From: Sulfitobacter alexandrii
Lineage (GTDB): Bacteria > Pseudomonadota > Alphaproteobacteria > Rhodobacterales > Rhodobacteraceae
DNA length: 64,000 nt
Assembly (NCBI RefSeq): GCF_001886735.1
Contig: NZ_CP018076.1
Location: 2,418,001-2,482,000 of the forward strand
Direction of reading: 5' to 3'
Made by a program: the position numbers and the translations under genes. This document shows positions 51,761-61,205 of the stretch, piece by piece. A model generated the notes under the pieces. The model searched no databases and was not told the origin of the DNA. It saw nothing but the letters and a program-made list of their open reading frames with translations. Position 1 is the stretch's first letter, and each line of letters opens with the position of its first letter.

Positions 51761-52774
51761 TCAGCCGTCGCTGACGCCGGCTTGCGCAAAGGTGGCCATG
51801 CCCGCGTGGCAGGCCAGCGCGCCCTTGAGCACCGGGATCGCAAGGGTCGCGCCGGAAGCTTCACCCAAGCGCAGACCCAGCTGCAACAGCGGTGTCTTGC
51901 CCATCGCCTCCAGCAGGCGGGCGTGGCCGTTCTCGGTGCTCAGGTGCCCCGCGACGGCATGATCGAGCGCGCCGCCTTCGGTTTTCTGCAGGCACAGCGC
52001 GGCGGCGCAGCAGATGAACCCATCCAGAATGACCGGGATCCGCAGGCTGCGTGCCCGTGCCATCGCCCCGGCCATGCCGGCCAGTTCACGGCCCCCCAGC
52101 CTGCGCAATGTCTCGAGACCGTCGCCCTGCCCGCCGTGCCGCGCCACACCCTCGCGCACCACCTCTGTCTTGAGCGCCAGTGCCGCGTCATCGACGCCCG
52201 TGCCGCGCCCGGTCCAGTCCGCCGCGTCGCCCCCCAGCAGGGCACAGGCGATGGCGGCGGCGCTGGTGGTGTTCGCGATACCCATCTCGCCCACGACCAG
52301 CAGGTCGGCGGCGGCGTCGACTGCCTGCCAGCCGGCGGTCAGGGCGGCGCACAGATCTTCTTCGCTCAGGGCGGGCTCTTGCGTGAAATCCGCGGTGGGA
52401 CGGTCGAGGTCCAGCGGAACGACCGTCATGGCCGCCCCGGCATTGCGGGCCAACTGGTTGACCGCGGCACCGCCCGCCTGAAAATTCATGACCATCTGGC
52501 CCGTGACCTCTGCCGGAAAGGCGGAGACCCCGCGGGAGGCGACGCCGTGGTTGCCCGCAAAGACGATCACCTGCGGGGCCGTGATCTCGGCCCGCTGCCC
52601 GCCACGCCAGCCCCGATACCAGATGGCGAGTTCCTCCAGCCGGCCCAACGACGCGGGAGGCTTGGTCAGTTGCCCGTTGTGCGACGCGGCATCGTCGGCT
52701 GCCTGCCGATCCATCCCTGGCATGTCCGCGAGAAGGCCGCGAAAGGCGGTGAGGCTTGCAAATGGCTGGGTCAT
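51761..52774 (-). CDS. cobT: Nicotinate-nucleotide--dimethylbenzimidazole phosphoribosyltransferase
   Basis: A 337-residue CobT, which makes alpha-ribazole phosphate for the lower ligand of cobalamin. Typical parts are [74 protein letters not shown]. Start 52774 or 52780 are both possible. It converges with kefB (12 bases between stops) and is divergent from cobS across 77 bases. Confidence 0.95.
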   Translation of the reverse strand: MTQPFASLTAFRGLLADMPGMDRQAADDAASHNGQLTKPPASLGRLEELAIWYRGWRGGQRAEITAPQVIVFAGNHGVASRGVSAFPAEVTGQMVMNFQAGGAAVNQLARNAGAAMTVVPLDLDRPTADFTQEPALSEEDLCAALTAGWQAVDAAADLLVVGEMGIANTTSAAAIACALLGGDAADWTGRGTGVDDAALALKTEVVREGVARHGGQGDGLETLRRLGGRELAGMAGAMARARSLRIPVILDGFICCAAALCLQKTEGGALDHAVAGHLSTENGHARLLEAMGKTPLLQLGLRLGEASGATLAIPVLKGALACHAGMATFAQAGVSDG

Positions 52775-52851
52775 GGGCATGCTCGGCTTGATTTCGGTGC
52801 TGGCCCTGTCTAGCGACAGCGCCAGGGGCTGGAAAGGGCGCAAAGGGCGGA

Positions 52852-53640
52852 ATGGTGGACAGAAGCGACATATCCGGCCCGTGGCAGGCCTACCGGCCCG
52901 GTGACGTGGTCATCGCACTGGGGTTGTTGACCCGCCTGCCGCTGCCGGCATCTGCCTTTGCATCGCTGTCCGGACGTGCGCCCGCCCGCGCCGCCTGGGC
53001 CTATCCGCTGGTAGGCTTGGTGATCGGCGGTGCAGGGGTGGCCGCGGCCGCGCTTGCCACGGGCGTCGGGCTTGCGCCCGGGGTGTCCGCCATTTTCGGG
53101 CTCGGGGTCATGGTGCTGCTGACCGGGGCGATGCACGAGGACGGGCTGGCGGACTGTGCGGACGGTTTCTGGGGCGGCTGGACGCGGGAGCGGCGGCTGG
53201 AAATCATGAAGGACAGCCAGATCGGGACCTACGGCGTGATCGCCCTGACGCTTGGCCTGCTCCTGCGCTGGCAACTCATCGCGACATTGATCGGCGCCGG
53301 AACGCTCGCGGCGGGCCTGATCCCGGCGGCGATGGTGTCGCGCGGCTGCATGGTCTGGATCATGTATCGTCTGCCTCATGCCCGGTCCGGCGGCCTTTCG
53401 CGGCAGACGGGCACGCCGCCCCGGTTGGCGATGGTCGGCGCGCTGATCCTTGGCGCGGTCGCGGCCCTTTTCACCGGCGCCTGGGTGTGCGTCATCGGGG
53501 CGAGCCTTGCCGTGACCCTTGCCAGCGGCGCGCTCGCACAGGCAAAGATCGGCGGCCAGACCGGCGACGTCCTCGGTGCCACGCAGCAGGTGGTGGAAAT
53601 CACGGTCCTGACGGCGATCACCGCCGCGACACTGTCCTGA
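52852..53640 (+). CDS. cobS: Adenosylcobinamide-GDP ribazoletransferase
   Basis: A 262-residue polytopic membrane enzyme joining adenosylcobinamide-GDP and alpha-ribazole, the last step of cobalamin assembly. Conserved motif [35 protein letters not shown] (around residues 94-128, cited by position) carries the acidic metal-binding residues; C-terminal [18 protein letters not shown] is also typical. Located divergent from cobT, so the two lower-ligand genes share a promoter region. Confidence 0.95.
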   Translation: MVDRSDISGPWQAYRPGDVVIALGLLTRLPLPASAFASLSGRAPARAAWAYPLVGLVIGGAGVAAAALATGVGLAPGVSAIFGLGVMVLLTGAMHEDGLADCADGFWGGWTRERRLEIMKDSQIGTYGVIALTLGLLLRWQLIATLIGAGTLAAGLIPAAMVSRGCMVWIMYRLPHARSGGLSRQTGTPPRLAMVGALILGAVAALFTGAWVCVIGASLAVTLASGALAQAKIGGQTGDVLGATQQVVEITVLTAITAATLS

Positions 53641-53646
53641 CATGCG

Positions 53647-53677
53647 AAAACGCCGCGTTCCCGGCAGGAACGCGGCG
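53647..53677. terminator. Bidirectional terminator between cobS and carD
   Basis: A perfect 11-bp stem (53651-53661 with 53667-53677), 5-base loop, with AAAA before it on the plus strand (U-tract for carD). It lies between the convergent stops of cobS and carD. Confidence 0.75.
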
Positions 53678-53700
53678 CAATCACTGAATGTCAGGAAGGA

Positions 53701-54213
53701 TCAGGCCGCGACGCGGCTGTCCAGAACGTCGCCGACCTGCTTTGCCGCCGCGTTCTCGTCACCGCCGCTGACAGCGGCCACTTCGCGGGTCAGGCGTTCG
53801 AGCGCAGCCTCGTAGAGCTGGCGTTCGGAATAGCTCTGCTCGCGCTGATCGTCGGTGCGGTGCAGGTCGCGGACGACTTCGGCGATCGCGATCAGGTCGC
53901 CGGAATTGATCTTCTGCTCGTATTCCTGCGCACGGCGAGACCACATGGCACGCTTGACCTTTGCCTTGCCCTTGAGCGTCTTCATGGCGTGGCTGATGAC
54001 ATCGGGCGACGACAGGGCGCGCATCCCGATCTCGGACGCCTTGTGGGTCGGCACCCGCAGGGTCATCTTGTCCTTTTCAAAGGAAATCACGAACAGCTCC
54101 AGCGCGATGCCGGCGACTTCCTGCTCTTCGATCGAGATGATCTGTCCCACGCCATGGGCGGGGTAGACGACGAACTCGTTCGGGCGGAAATCGTGCTTTT
54201 TCGATTTTGTCAT
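53701..54213 (-). CDS. carD: CarD family transcriptional regulator
   Basis: A 170-residue CarD, which binds RNA polymerase beta and stabilises open complexes, including at rRNA promoters. The N-terminal RID (PNEFVVYPAHGVGQIISIEEQEVAG and later LRVPTHKASEIGMRAL) and the helical DNA-binding C-terminal domain (RAMWSRRAQEYEQKINSGDLIAIAEVVRDLHR, about 88-119) are both complete. A long leader of 317 bases separates it from fdxA. Confidence 0.94.
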   Translation of the reverse strand: MTKSKKHDFRPNEFVVYPAHGVGQIISIEEQEVAGIALELFVISFEKDKMTLRVPTHKASEIGMRALSSPDVISHAMKTLKGKAKVKRAMWSRRAQEYEQKINSGDLIAIAEVVRDLHRTDDQREQSYSERQLYEAALERLTREVAAVSGGDENAAAKQVGDVLDSRVAA

Positions 54214-54530
54214 TTGGCGGCTCCTGAAGCGCGGGGTTCACCCGCTGTTGATCTTGGTGCTGTTCCGACGGTCAAAAGCGCAATCGCGATGCGGCGGCAT
54301 CTGTCCGCATCCGGCTGCGCTTGATGGTGATGTACTGCTTTGAACCCCTGATGGCGGCAGAATGATCGTGCGTCCGCATCCAAAGAGTTGACCGTCGTTT
54401 TCAGCGTTGCCGTATCATAGCACAAAATTGGGGCATCCGAAAGATGACCCTGGGTAAAGGGGCAATCAGTCCAACAAGCTCAGATAGTTACGCGGGTTTC
54501 TTCGTGTAAAGCATGAAGAAACGGAGCGAA
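54214..54530 (-). promoter_or_regulatory. carD upstream region with a possible promoter
   Basis: The gap of 317 bases is AT-richer than its surroundings near 54414-54442. On the minus strand TATGAT (54414-54419) with TTTCGG 17 bases upstream (54437-54442) is the best -10/-35 candidate, implying a leader of about 190 bases. The rest holds nothing I recognise. Confidence 0.35.
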
Positions 54531-54869
54531 TCACCCGCCCTCGCCCGGTCTTTCCGAAAAGTACTTCTCCAGCTTGCCGCTCTCGCCATCGCGTTCCTCG
54601 GCTTCAGGCAACGGATCCTTCTTGGTGATGATCACCGGCCAAAGCTCTGAATACTTTCGGTTAAACTCGACCCACTTTTCCATGTCCGGCTCGGTATCCG
54701 GACGGATCGCGTCGGCAGGACATTCCGGTTCGCAGACGCCGCAATCAATGCATTCGTCGGGGTGGATCACCAGCATGTTCTCACCCTCGTAGAAACAGTC
54801 CACCGGGCATACCTCGACACAGTCGGTGTATTTGCAGGCAATGCAGGAGTCGTTCACGATGTAGGTCAT
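54531..54869 (-). CDS. fdxA: Ferredoxin FdxA (7Fe, 3Fe-4S plus 4Fe-4S)
   Basis: A 112-residue 7Fe ferredoxin. [26 protein letters not shown] carries the first cluster (Cys9, Cys17, plus the cross-supplied Cys), and [17 protein letters not shown] the second. The C-terminal extension ([15 protein letters not shown] and then acidic) is typical of proteobacterial FdxA. It transfers electrons in the cytoplasm; partners are not adjacent. Its gene lies 52 bases after the S4 protein gene, a common alphaproteobacterial arrangement. Confidence 0.95.
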   Translation of the reverse strand: MTYIVNDSCIACKYTDCVEVCPVDCFYEGENMLVIHPDECIDCGVCEPECPADAIRPDTEPDMEKWVEFNRKYSELWPVIITKKDPLPEAEERDGESGKLEKYFSERPGEGG

Positions 54870-54921
54870 GCGGGGATCTCTGTCAGGGTCGCTGTGGGTC
54901 TGAGTAAATCAGCATCCGGGA

Positions 54922-55308
54922 TCATTCAAGGTGCCGGGACTTAGAAAGATCAAGCTTGCGCCGGTCCTTCTTGGTCGGACGACCTTTTCCGTCGTAGGAC
55001 GGATTTTCGGGCATTCTGTCCCTGATCTCGGCGGCTGGCGGGGACAGGTCGGTATAGAGCGCCTCTGCCTCCGGCGCCGGGCCGCGACGGGTTCCCAGCG
55101 CTTCGATCCGGATGACCCTTACCCGGTCGCCCACCGAAAAGGTCAGCACGTCGCCGGGCCCCACCATGCTCGCACGTTTCCTGGCCGCCGTGCCGTTGAT
55201 GCGCACCGCGCCGTCGCCCACGCGGGTCGCCGCAAGGGATCGTGTCTTGAAAAAGCGCGCGTGCCACAGCCATTTGTCGATGCGAAGCTTGGGCGCGGCG
55301 CCGTTCAC
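54922..55308 (-). CDS. S4 domain RNA-binding protein (HslR-like)
   Basis: A 128-residue S4 protein. LRIDKWLWHARFFKTRSLAATRV (about 8-30) is the S4 alpha-L RNA-binding motif, and VRINGTAARKRASMVGPGDVL the second half. A basic C-terminal tail (KGRPTKKDRRKLD) follows. HslR relatives bind stalled 50S subunits carrying peptidyl-tRNA. GTG 55308 directly abuts the helicase stop with no intervening base, so translation is probably coupled. Confidence 0.9.
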   Translation of the reverse strand: MNGAAPKLRIDKWLWHARFFKTRSLAATRVGDGAVRINGTAARKRASMVGPGDVLTFSVGDRVRVIRIEALGTRRGPAPEAEALYTDLSPPAAEIRDRMPENPSYDGKGRPTKKDRRKLDLSKSRHLE

Positions 55309-58281
55309 CTATTTGTTGTCCTTCAGCCCCATCAGGGCGGCCGCAAAGGGGTTGTCGGGATCGATCTGCTTTTCCTTGCGGGGAGGACGCGCGGAAAAGT
55401 TCTGGGCCTTGCCGCCCCGGTCCGGCTTGTTACCGCGAGGGCCGCCCTTCCGGGGTTTGCCCCGCCCCTTCGGCTTGTCGCCGGCGCCATGGCGGCGCTG
55501 CGTGTTCGCCGCGCGGCCGCCGCGGCCCCAGGTGAAGGTATAGAACACCTCCGTTTCGGGGCCTGCGACCTCCGCGTCGGGCGCGGTGCCCTGCGGGGTC
55601 TCCTCTGCCGGCACGTCGGGAATGCGATCGTCCTCCAGCGGTGTCTCGGCAGGCTCTTCCGCGACGGGCGCGACGCCATCGTCGGACATCTCCGATATCG
55701 CACCCGGCGTGTCATCGGGTGTCGCCGGCGCGGGCGCGTCGATGATGCCGCCCGCCGGTTCTTCGGCGGCCACGTCCATGACCGGCTTATCCGGCGCGTC
55801 GTCCGCCGCGGTGTCGAGGTCCGTTTTCTCGGGCACCTCGGTGTCCGCAGTCTCGTCCATGACCTTGTGCGTGCCATCCTTGGGGGTCGTGGTGTCCACC
55901 GGCTTGACCTTCTCGCGCTCCCCCTTCTCGGCCTTGTAGCCAAGGCCCTGCATCAGGTCGGCGAACTGTTCGAGCGTCATCCCCGTGATCGACAGCATGT
56001 CAGCCTTGGCTTCGAAACCGCCGCGTGAGTACTCGGCACGCAGCATGTCGGCCAGCCGTTCGAGCATGTCGATGCGGATCGCGCGGGTGCCTGCGTTGCG
56101 GTAGCCCGACATGGTGTCCGCGCCCTGGGGCGCGTCGGCCTCGACCGGGATCGTGACCAGCCCCGGCGGCGGCGATTCCGGAAACTCGTTCAGGCCCTTC
56201 GACAGGGACCAGAGCACCAGTCGCAACCGGGTCGGCGCCGGCTTCAAAAGAAGGGGCATGAAGATCGTGAACTGGCCGAAACGGATACCGTGCTTGCGCA
56301 GCGCCCCGCGCGCATCCTGATCCAGCGCTTTGACGTCGTCGGCCACGGCCGCGCGCGGCAGGATCCCGAGGTTTTCAACCAGTTGGAACGCAAAGCCGCG
56401 TGCGAGGCCCGTCAGGCTTTCATCCTTGGACAGACCGATCAGCGGCTCGAACAGCGCAGCGATCTTGCGATCGATGAAGTGCTGGAGCCTGCGCTGCACC
56501 TTCTGGGCGACCTCCGGCCCGGCAACGTCGTCCACGAAGACGTCGACTTGCGGCTTGAGGGGATCGCTGCCCGCCACCAGCTTGCCCACCGCGGCGGAGC
56601 CCCACATGAGGCCCCCCTGCTCGGTAAAGTCGATCTCGGTGTCGGGGGCGTTGTAGAAACGATCCGCGCGCAGGTGGAACTGCGGCGCCAGTGCCTGCAG
56701 GGCGGCAGACTTGATCGTCTTTTCCTCGGCGCCACCCGCGCCCTTGTCGGCGCGGAAACGGAAACCGTCCAGCTTGCCCACGTATTCACCTTCGACGGTG
56801 ACTTCACCGGTCTCGTTTACTTCGGCCACCATGGCTTCCTTCTGTCCTAGCCGGCGCAAGAGCACGGATGTGCGCCGGTCTACAAATCTCTGGGTCAGGC
56901 GCTCGTGCAATGCGTCCGACAGTCGGTCTTCTACGACACGGGTCGCCCCGCGCCAATGGCTTTCGTCCCCCGTCCACCCCTTGCGCTGCGCGACATAGGT
57001 CCACGTCCGGATGAAGGCCAGTCGTTTCGACAACGCATCAATGTCCCCATCGGTTCGATCTATGCGCTTGATTTGTCGCGCGAGCCAGTCTTCGGGGATG
57101 CGCCCCACCTGATGCAGGTCGCAGAAGATCCGCTCCAGAAGGTCCGCGTGCTCCGCGTGGCTTATCCCGCGGAAATCGGGGATGCGGCAGACATCCCACA
57201 GCAAGCGGACGGAAGGACCGTCGGTGCATCGCGCAAAGACTTCGTCCACCTGCCCAAGCGCCTTGAGCGCGCGCAGGTCGTCGGCCTCCCGCGCCCGGAC
57301 AAGCCGTTCTTCCTCCGGTTTCGCCTCGAGCGTCTCGATGAGCCGGTCGATCGAGCCGAACTGCAGCGCGTGATTGCGCCAGTTGATCTTGCTCAGCGGC
57401 GTGAACTGGTGGTCCATGATGGCACGCGCGACGCCGTCGTCGAGGGCCGGCGCATCCCCGGTCGTGCCGAAGGTGCCCGACTTGAACCCGCGGCCCGCGC
57501 GGCCCGCGATCTGCGCCAGCTCGTTCGGGGCCAGTTGACGCATCCGGCGGCCGTCGAACTTCGTCAGGCTGGAAAACGCGATATGGTCGACATCCAGGTT
57601 CAGGCCCATGCCGATGGCGTCGGTCGCCACCAGGAAATCAACCTCGCCATTCTGGTACATCTCGACCTGGGCGTTGCGCGTCCGCGGGGAAAGCGCGCCC
57701 ATCACGACCGCCGCACCACCCTTCTGGCGGCGGATCAGCTCGGCAATCGCATATACATTCTCAACCGAAAATCCGACAATGGCGCTTCTCGGGCGCATGC
57801 GGCTTATCTTTTTCTGACCGGAATAGACCAATTCGGACATCCGCTCGCGCCGCATGAACTGCACCTTGGGGACAAGCGCCGCGATGGTCCCGCGCATCGT
57901 GTCCGACCCCATGAACAGCGTTTCGTGCAGGCCCCTCATCCGCAACAGCCGGTCGGTAAAGACATGCCCCCGCTCCGGATCGGCGCAAAGCTGGATCTCA
58001 TCCACCGCGGCGAAGTCAGCCCCCATGCCCTCGGGCATGGCCTCTACCGTACAGACCCAATACTGGGTGCGCGGGGGTACGATGCGTTCTTCGCCCGTGA
58101 CCAGCGCGACCACGGACGGGCCGCGCAACGCGACGATGCGATCGTAAACCTCTCGCGCCAGCAGGCGCAGCGGCAACCCGATGACACCCGTGCGATGGGC
58201 CAGCATCCGCTCGATGGCATAAGTCGTCTTGCCGGTATTGGTCGGGCCCAGAACGGCCACGATCCGCGAGTCGGTCGCCAC
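55309..58281 (-). CDS. SUV3-like ATP-dependent helicase with long C-terminal tail
   Basis: A 990-residue superfamily 2 helicase. VLGPTNTGKTTYAIERMLAHRTG (Walker A, about 9-31), VDEIQLCADPERGHVFTDRLL (motif II, DEIQ), and GRAGRGFKSGTFG (motif VI) place it with the mitochondrial SUV3 type. Domains to about residue 640 are helicase, followed by a conserved C-terminal region to about 800 (ITGMTLEQFADLMQGLG). The last 190 residues are an acidic low-complexity linker (about 800-915) ending in a basic Arg/Lys/Gly tail. It is expected to unwind structured RNA or RNA-DNA; function in this genus is unproven. Confidence 0.88.
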   Translation of the reverse strand: MATDSRIVAVLGPTNTGKTTYAIERMLAHRTGVIGLPLRLLAREVYDRIVALRGPSVVALVTGEERIVPPRTQYWVCTVEAMPEGMGADFAAVDEIQLCADPERGHVFTDRLLRMRGLHETLFMGSDTMRGTIAALVPKVQFMRRERMSELVYSGQKKISRMRPRSAIVGFSVENVYAIAELIRRQKGGAAVVMGALSPRTRNAQVEMYQNGEVDFLVATDAIGMGLNLDVDHIAFSSLTKFDGRRMRQLAPNELAQIAGRAGRGFKSGTFGTTGDAPALDDGVARAIMDHQFTPLSKINWRNHALQFGSIDRLIETLEAKPEEERLVRAREADDLRALKALGQVDEVFARCTDGPSVRLLWDVCRIPDFRGISHAEHADLLERIFCDLHQVGRIPEDWLARQIKRIDRTDGDIDALSKRLAFIRTWTYVAQRKGWTGDESHWRGATRVVEDRLSDALHERLTQRFVDRRTSVLLRRLGQKEAMVAEVNETGEVTVEGEYVGKLDGFRFRADKGAGGAEEKTIKSAALQALAPQFHLRADRFYNAPDTEIDFTEQGGLMWGSAAVGKLVAGSDPLKPQVDVFVDDVAGPEVAQKVQRRLQHFIDRKIAALFEPLIGLSKDESLTGLARGFAFQLVENLGILPRAAVADDVKALDQDARGALRKHGIRFGQFTIFMPLLLKPAPTRLRLVLWSLSKGLNEFPESPPPGLVTIPVEADAPQGADTMSGYRNAGTRAIRIDMLERLADMLRAEYSRGGFEAKADMLSITGMTLEQFADLMQGLGYKAEKGEREKVKPVDTTTPKDGTHKVMDETADTEVPEKTDLDTAADDAPDKPVMDVAAEEPAGGIIDAPAPATPDDTPGAISEMSDDGVAPVAEEPAETPLEDDRIPDVPAEETPQGTAPDAEVAGPETEVFYTFTWGRGGRAANTQRRHGAGDKPKGRGKPRKGGPRGNKPDRGGKAQNFSARPPRKEKQIDPDNPFAAALMGLKDNK

Positions 58282-58293
58282 AGAAATCTCCGA

Positions 58294-58851
58294 TCAGAGT
58301 TCGCGCCCGATCCCGTCACGGCGCAGCCGCGTCAGCGCCTCGCCGGCGTGGGGATGGTGGGGGTAAATGGCAAGGACACGGCGGTAGAGTTCGGCGGCGC
58401 GGCCCGGATCACCGAATTCCTGGATCATGACGCCCAGGCCGAAGATCGCCTCGTAGTTTTCGGGGTTCAGCGCCAAGGCCGTTTCAAGGTCTGCCAACGC
58501 CATGCCATACCGGCCCGACCGGAAGAACGCCTCGGCCCGTGCGTGGTAGCCTTCGGCGAATTCGGGGGCGTGATCCGTCAGCGCGGTAAAGTGTTCGATC
58601 GCGTGAAGGTAATCCTCTTCCTCCATCGCGTCGCGCCCCCGCTTGAGCAGCAGATCCATCGCAGCCGACCCCGACCTGCCCCAGATGGTTTCCACCTCGC
58701 GCGCGATGCGGGGGGCTTCCTGTTCGGGGGCGGTACGCAGCCGTTCCATGAGTTCGGGGGGCACGGTTTCCGCCATCACCATGCCGCTGAGCAACACTGA
58801 GGCGCCAAGTGCCGCAAGGTGATGTTTGAGGTTGACGGTGAACATACGCAT
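58294..58851 (-). CDS. Exported tetratricopeptide repeat protein
   Basis: A 185-residue protein with a signal peptide (NLKHHLAALGASVLLSGMVMA) and three TPR units (about 75-180: [83 protein letters not shown], quoted as separate pieces). Likely a periplasmic protein-protein adaptor. It starts 12 bases upstream of the helicase gene on the same strand, so they are cotranscribed. The exact start (58851 or 58845) is uncertain; no clear ribosome site. Confidence 0.8.
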   Translation of the reverse strand: MRMFTVNLKHHLAALGASVLLSGMVMAETVPPELMERLRTAPEQEAPRIAREVETIWGRSGSAAMDLLLKRGRDAMEEEDYLHAIEHFTALTDHAPEFAEGYHARAEAFFRSGRYGMALADLETALALNPENYEAIFGLGVMIQEFGDPGRAAELYRRVLAIYPHHPHAGEALTRLRRDGIGREL

Positions 58852-58925
58852 AACAAAGGTGAATGTAACAGGCTGCCGCCGCAATTCCAGACGTGACGGA
58901 GCCGATTTGCCAAAAAGGGCCCCAA

Positions 58926-59216
58926 ATGAGCGATATTGTGAACCAGGCGGTTGTCATCCTGAACGAGAAACTGTCCACGGCGGACTTCGACGGAACCGCG
59001 AAATTCGACATCACGGGCGAAGGGTCGATCATGATGGACAGTTCCGGCGCGCGGGCGGGCGACGAGCCCGCCGACGTCACGCTGAGTGCAGATGCCGATA
59101 CTTTCCAGTCGATTCTCGATGGTGACACGAACCCGACCGCCGCCTTCATGTCCGGCAAGCTGGGCGTTGACGGCGACATGGGCATGGCGATGAAGCTGGC
59201 CTCCGTTCTGGCCTGA
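58926..59216 (+). CDS. SCP2 sterol-binding domain protein
   Basis: A 96-residue SCP2-fold protein: MSDIVNQAVVILNEKL, GTAKFDITGEGSIMMD, ADVTLSADADTFQSILDG, and AFMSGKLGVDGDMGMAMKLASVL, the standard pattern. It would bind hydrophobic ligands such as fatty acyl chains. It overlaps the hydrolase gene by one base (TGATG), suggesting both act on lipids. Confidence 0.92.
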   Translation: MSDIVNQAVVILNEKLSTADFDGTAKFDITGEGSIMMDSSGARAGDEPADVTLSADADTFQSILDGDTNPTAAFMSGKLGVDGDMGMAMKLASVLA

Positions 59217-60163
59217 TGCAGCTGGAGCCCGCCCCCCTTTTCACGGATGTGATGCCGGGGCCTGACAGCGGTCAGGCCCATTGGGCCACCACTTCCGATG
59301 GCAAGCGGATCAGGGTGGGTTCCTGGCCACTGGATCGCGCCAAGGGGACGGTGCTGCTGTTCCCGGGCCGCACCGAATACATCGAGAAATACGGCGTGAC
59401 GGCCAGCGAGCTCGCCGCACGCGGCCTAGCCACCATGACGATAGACTGGCGCGGCCAGGGGCTGGCCGACAGGCTGGCCGAGGATCCGCTGGTGGGTCAC
59501 GTGGATGCCTTTCAGGACTATCAGAAAGACGTGTCGGCGATGATGCGCGCCGCGCGGGAACTGGGCCTGCCCCGGCCGTATTTCCTGCTTGCCCATTCGA
59601 TGGGCGGCTGCATCGGCCTGCGGGCGGTGATGGAAGGGCTGGGCGTGCAGGCGGCGGCCTTTACCGGCCCGATGTGGGGCATCTACATCAAGCCGCAGCT
59701 TCGCTTCCTTGCAGGGGTGCTTGCCCGCAACATGCCACGGATCGGTCGCGGGCTCGATCTGCCGCCCGGCACGGCGCGCGACCCCTACGTGCTGTCGGCG
59801 CCTTTCGAGGACAACATGCTGACGCCGGATCAGCAGATGTACGACATGATGCGCGACCAGTTGCGCGCACATCCGGAGCTTTCGCTGGGAGGTCCGACCT
59901 ATGTCTGGCTGCGCGAAGCGCTGGCAGAGACCCAGCATCTGGCCGGCCGCGCGGCCCCCAGCCTGCCCGCCGTGACATGGCTGGGCAACAATGAACGCAT
60001 CGTCAACACCGCTCATGTCCATGCCCGGATGGAAAACTGGAAAGGCGGGCGGCTGGAAATGGTCGAAGGCGCCGAGCACGAGGTGCTGATGGGCACCGAT
60101 GACCAGCGCAGCGCCATCATGGACGGCATGGAAAAGCTGTTTCTCGGCACGGTGACTCGCTAA
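59216..60163 (+). CDS. Alpha/beta hydrolase (lysophospholipase-like, serine aminopeptidase S33)
   Basis: A 315-residue hydrolase. LLFPGRTEYIEKYGVTASEL and TMTIDWRGQGLADRLAED (oxyanion and early strand), nucleophile in LLAHSMGGCIGLRAV, acid in WLGNNERIVN and His in EGAEHEVLMG complete the triad, closest to PldB-type lysophospholipases. No signal peptide. Coupled to the SCP2 gene by a one-base overlap, which argues for a lipid substrate. Confidence 0.9.
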   Translation: MQLEPAPLFTDVMPGPDSGQAHWATTSDGKRIRVGSWPLDRAKGTVLLFPGRTEYIEKYGVTASELAARGLATMTIDWRGQGLADRLAEDPLVGHVDAFQDYQKDVSAMMRAARELGLPRPYFLLAHSMGGCIGLRAVMEGLGVQAAAFTGPMWGIYIKPQLRFLAGVLARNMPRIGRGLDLPPGTARDPYVLSAPFEDNMLTPDQQMYDMMRDQLRAHPELSLGGPTYVWLREALAETQHLAGRAAPSLPAVTWLGNNERIVNTAHVHARMENWKGGRLEMVEGAEHEVLMGTDDQRSAIMDGMEKLFLGTVTR

Positions 60164-60191
60164 GCCCGACCGCACGCCTACATAGGCGGAC

Positions 60192-61205
60192 ATGGCACGC
60201 GACCCGGTCCTCACCTTCACCGAAAAGGGCATCTATTGCCCGGCAGGAGATTTCTACATCGACCCCTGGCGGCCGGTGGACAGGGCGCTCATCACGCATG
60301 GGCACGCCGATCACGCGCGCGGCGGCATGGGGCGTTACCTCGCCACCCATGCAGCCCTGCCCGTGATGCGCCACAGGCTGGGTGACATCACCGCCGAGGG
60401 TATCGCCTTTGAGGAGGTGCGCAGGATCGGCGGTGCCGACGTGTCCTTCCATCCCGCCGGACATGTGCCCGGTTCCGCGCAGATCAGGGTGGCGGTCGGT
60501 GGAGAGGTCTGGGTCGTCTCCGGCGACTACAAGGTGATCGACGACGGTTTCTCCGAACCCTTCTCCCCGGTCAGGTGCCACCATTTCATCACCGAAAGCA
60601 CCTTTGGCCTGCCGGTGTTCCGCTGGGCACCGCAAGACGTCGTCGCGGCCGAGATCAACGGCTGGTGGTCGGCCTGCGCCGCCGCCGGCAAGACGGCGTT
60701 TCTCGGGGCCTATGCCCTGGGCAAGGCGCAAAGACTGCTGTCGATGCTCGACCCCGACATCGGGCCCATCCTGACACACGGGGCGGTCGAGGCGACGAAT
60801 GCCGTTCTCCGCGACCAGGGCATGACCCTGCCCGACACCACGCACGCGACGGCGGAGATCGACCCCAAGGCCTATTCCGGTGCCATCGTGATATCGCCGC
60901 CCTCCGCCCTTGGCAGCAAATGGGCACGCCGCTTCGGACCGCAGGAGACCGCATTCGCCTCGGGGTGGATGGCGCTGCGCGGGGTCCGCAGACGGCGGGC
61001 GGGTGATCGCGGCTTCGTCATCTCGGACCATGCAGACTGGCTGGGACTGCTGACCGCGATCAACGAAACCGAAGCAGAAAACATATATTTAACGCACGGT
61101 TACACCGATATATTCACGCGATACCTTAACGATAGCGGATGGCGCGCGCAGGTCGTCCCGACGGAATTCGAAGGCGAGAGCCTTGAGTCGGGAGACGGCG
61201 AATGA
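60192..61205 (+). CDS. Ligase-associated DNA-damage-response exonuclease (MBL fold)
   Basis: A 337-residue metallo-beta-lactamase/beta-CASP enzyme. LITHGHADHARGG (about 36-48) is motif 2, HPAGHVPGSAQIRV motif 3, VSGDYKVIDDG motif 4, and the C-terminal SDHADWLGLLTAI is the beta-CASP end. The family is annotated as a 3' exonuclease working with an ATP-dependent ligase, and it overlaps the ligase gene by 4 bases here. Nucleolytic repair in the cytoplasm is the likely role. Confidence 0.92.
   Translation: MARDPVLTFTEKGIYCPAGDFYIDPWRPVDRALITHGHADHARGGMGRYLATHAALPVMRHRLGDITAEGIAFEEVRRIGGADVSFHPAGHVPGSAQIRVAVGGEVWVVSGDYKVIDDGFSEPFSPVRCHHFITESTFGLPVFRWAPQDVVAAEINGWWSACAAAGKTAFLGAYALGKAQRLLSMLDPDIGPILTHGAVEATNAVLRDQGMTLPDTTHATAEIDPKAYSGAIVISPPSALGSKWARRFGPQETAFASGWMALRGVRRRRAGDRGFVISDHADWLGLLTAINETEAENIYLTHGYTDIFTRYLNDSGWRAQVVPTEFEGESLESGDGE

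Noticed and set aside
56905..58800. Long plus-strand open frame opposite the helicase
   Set aside because: It runs antisense to the helicase, which shows complete helicase motifs; the plus frame is Arg/His/Gln-rich with no recognisable domain.
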